Source: Nitriliruptoraceae bacterium (GTDB lineage: Bacteria > Actinomycetota > Nitriliruptoria > Nitriliruptorales > Nitriliruptoraceae). From it: a stretch of DNA of 14,389 bases. Below are positions 13,042-14,389 of this stretch, one piece after another. Where the stretch lies: the NCBI GenBank assembly GCA_007123425.1, contig SKLC01000006.1:1-14389 (forward strand), given 5' to 3'. The notes below the pieces were generated by a model, which was given only the letters and a program-made list of their open reading frames with translations, did not search any database and was not told where the DNA came from. Position 1 is the first letter of the stretch; each line of letters starts with the position of its first letter. The position numbers and the translations under genes are program-made.

Positions 13042-13689
13042 TCAGCGTCGTGCGAAGCCGGGCTCGTCGAAGTGCGCGACTCGGGTCGCCCGGCCATGGA
13101 GGGCGACCTCCCGGAACTGGTAGAGGATGGCGGCGGTGGGCGCGTGGATGTGGTGCTCCCCGATCGGCAGCTGGATGACGGGCCCCTGCGCATCGTCGAG
13201 ATCGACCCACCGCGGCGAGTCGTCCCGGTCGAGCTCGGTCAGGGGCACGTGCACCACCAGCGCAACCTCGTCGGGGTCGGGCTCGATGTCGGCATCCGGA
13301 CCGGCCCAGGCGACCAGGGCGCTGATGGCGAACCCCGAGCGGGTGGGGTAGTCGTCGAGGCGGCCGAGCACGGCGGCGTCCGGCAGCTGCAGGCCGAGCT
13401 CCTCGTGCAGCTCTCGCAGACCGGCCTCCTCGACGGTCTCGCCGCTGTCGAGCTTGCCGCCGGGCAGGGCCCACTGGCCCCGGTGGGTGCGGATCCGTGG
13501 GCTGCGCCGGGTGAGCAGGAACGCCGGCTCGCCGCCGGGAGCCGTGGTGATCGTGACGACCACCGCCGCCTGGCGCGTCGGTGGCTCGCTGAGCTCGGCG
13601 CGGTCGAAGCCCGCGAGATGGCTCTCGACCCGCGCACGGAGCGTGTCGAGGGTCGGGACGTGGTCGGCAGTGGTCACGGCCAGGGTCAT
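13042..13689 (-). CDS. Nudix hydrolase, CoA-pyrophosphatase-like
   Basis: Cytosolic hydrolase of nucleoside diphosphates linked to another group. The 215-aa protein has a complete Nudix box (G78-x5-E84-x7-RE-x-x-EE-x-G; catalytic Glu96/Glu97 region). It is preceded by LLTRRSPRIRTHRGQWALPG, which closely matches the LLTxRSxxLRxHxGQ signature of the NudL/CoA-pyrophosphatase branch, so coenzyme A or its derivatives are likely substrates. Start is uncertain: ATG at 13689 is used because family homology begins soon after, but in-frame GTG codons at 13704 and 13719 are possible and none has a clear ribosome-binding site. It lies downstream of recX and upstream of the PH-like gene, all on the minus strand; the 109-base gap to the PH gene has only a weak CCTTG/CAAGG inverted repeat. 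Confidence 0.92.
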   Translation of the reverse strand: MTLAVTTADHVPTLDTLRARVESHLAGFDRAELSEPPTRQAAVVVTITTAPGGEPAFLLTRRSPRIRTHRGQWALPGGKLDSGETVEEAGLRELHEELGLQLPDAAVLGRLDDYPTRSGFAISALVAWAGPDADIEPDPDEVALVVHVPLTELDRDDSPRWVDLDDAQGPVIQLPIGEHHIHAPTAAILYQFREVALHGRATRVAHFDEPGFARR

Positions 13690-13793
13690 CCGTCGGGGAC
13701 GCACATCATGCCAGGACACGTTCCCGAATGCCCCGGGCCCCCGGCACCACGTCGCCAGCGACAGCCGGGGTACGGCCGCCCCAGGGGCCCCGG

Positions 13794-14389
13794 TCAGTGG
13801 CCGGCGGTGCGCTCGGCGTCGCGTGCCTCGAAGACCGCAGCCCGGGCGACCTTGCGGGCTAGCGCCTCAGGATGTCCCCGACGTGCCAGATGGCCGACCA
13901 CCCGGCGGAAAGCGGTCTCGGCGCTGACGCCGGTGAGCGTGGCCGCCTTGCGACGTGCGACGTCGAACGCGGCCGCCTCCGGGTCCTCCTCGCGGACCTC
14001 GGCGAGCGCACGCTCGATCACGTCCTCCCCGAGCTCTCGGCGCCGCAGGTCCGCGCGCAGCCGGGTCGGGGCGTGTCCCTTGCGGCGTCCCTCCTCGATC
14101 AAGGCGGCAGCCATCGCCTCGTCGTCGACCAGCCCGGCCGCGCGGCTGCGCTCCAGGGCCTGGTCGACGACCGCGGACGGCCATCCCCGCTCGGCCAGCT
14201 TGACGGCGAGGCGCCCCTGGGCCTGCGGCGCGTTCGCCGTGGATCGGCGCACGAACGCCACCGCCTCGGCCACCTCGTCCTCGAGGCGCGGCTCCGAGCG
14301 CCGCGCCGGGTCGGCCGCCCGCGCGTCCTGGACCCGGAGGGCCTCGTCGGCGCTGGCACGGGCGAGCTGCATCGCCTCGCGGGAGCGCA
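13794..14389 (-). CDS. recX: RecA regulator RecX (5' end at or beyond window edge)
   Basis: RecX binds RecA filaments and limits recombination and SOS activity. The visible protein carries three-helix RecX repeats: GRLAVKLAERGWPSAVVDQA, then GLVDDEAMAAALIEEGRRKG, then LRADLRRRELGEDVIERAL, and a last repeat near AFRRVVGHLARRGHPEALA. An ATG at 14372 could start a 192-aa protein, but its only GAGG is 2 bases away, and the frame is open upstream (RSREA) to the window end, so the start is probably outside. The N-terminal 40 residues are Ala/Arg/Asp-rich and not typical RecX. recA would be expected just upstream, beyond the window. The 74-base gap after the stop holds G/C-rich inverted repeats that might terminate transcription (low confidence). 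Confidence 0.9.
   Translation of the reverse strand, partial: RSREAMQLARASADEALRVQDARAADPARRSEPRLEDEVAEAVAFVRRSTANAPQAQGRLAVKLAERGWPSAVVDQALERSRAAGLVDDEAMAAALIEEGRRKGHAPTRLRADLRRRELGEDVIERALAEVREEDPEAAAFDVARRKAATLTGVSAETAFRRVVGHLARRGHPEALARKVARAAVFEARDAERTAGH

Noticed and set aside
10677..13178. 833-codon plus-strand open frame across the hydrolase and PH-like genes
   Set aside because: It runs antisense through two well-supported genes and their spacer; no family features are present.
13720..13793. Terminator after recX
   Set aside because: Several overlapping G/C inverted repeats (for example CCGGGG at 13765 with CCCCGG at 13788) can pair, but alternatives compete and no U-tract follows; not strong enough to list.
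1..14389. CRISPR array, tRNA/rRNA genes, insertion sequences, prophage or integrase
   Set aside because: No regularly spaced repeats with unique spacers, no tRNA-like cloverleaf ends, and no transposase or integrase motifs were seen on either strand. The only repeats are the short stop-codon arrays.

Overview
This is a high-GC window with dense genes, short intergenic gaps, frequent GTG starts and GTGA/ATGA stop-start overlaps. The gene set (MiaB and RecX of actinobacterial type, three-helix Rieske protein, membrane-anchored dihaem cytochrome c) points to an actinobacterium (Actinomycetota). The genus cannot be named from sequence alone, and the divergence of the respiratory proteins suggests a lineage outside the well-studied groups.

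Layout. (1) Bases 1-1817, minus strand: miaB (3' end cut by the window edge) and a 94-aa membrane protein. (2) A divergent intergenic region with an inverted repeat (1949-1967). (3) Bases 1997-10594, plus strand: one compact respiratory cluster, qcrC-qcrA-qcrB (cytochrome bc complex with dihaem cytochrome c), ctaC-ctaD-ctaE (caa3-type haem-copper oxidase with cytochrome c fused to subunit II), a 123-aa membrane protein, ctaG (copper delivery factor) and a 61-aa two-helix membrane protein. The first five genes overlap stop to start by 4 bases. Two sets of short direct repeats begin at the stop codons of ctaG and of the 61-aa gene. (4) Bases 10707-14389, minus strand: a secreted alpha/beta-hydrolase (TAP-like) lipoprotein, a PH-like membrane protein, a Nudix hydrolase of the CoA-pyrophosphatase type, and recX (5' edge at the window end).

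How it works together. The plus-strand cluster encodes an almost complete quinol-to-terminal-acceptor electron path: quinol oxidation at QcrB/QcrA, transfer through two haems c in QcrC, then a third haem c and CuA in CtaC, then haem a and the binuclear site in CtaD. CtaG would deliver copper. The cluster lies between recX and miaB, which are commonly close neighbours (recA-recX-...-miaB) in actinobacteria, and both keep the same orientation here, so the respiratory block looks like an insertion or rearrangement into a housekeeping region.

The most interesting signal is in the respiratory proteins. All haem, copper and iron-sulphur ligands are intact, but signature second-shell residues are changed at three sites. 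CtaD/CtaC lack the K-channel lysine, serine and subunit-II glutamate, and the D-channel asparagines are altered. QcrB has PPWS where PEWY/PDWY is expected. The Rieske protein has Ala and Phe at the Ser and Tyr positions that raise the cluster potential. Together these suggest a divergent, probably menaquinol-driven bc-caa3 system whose proton paths differ from textbook A-family oxidases.
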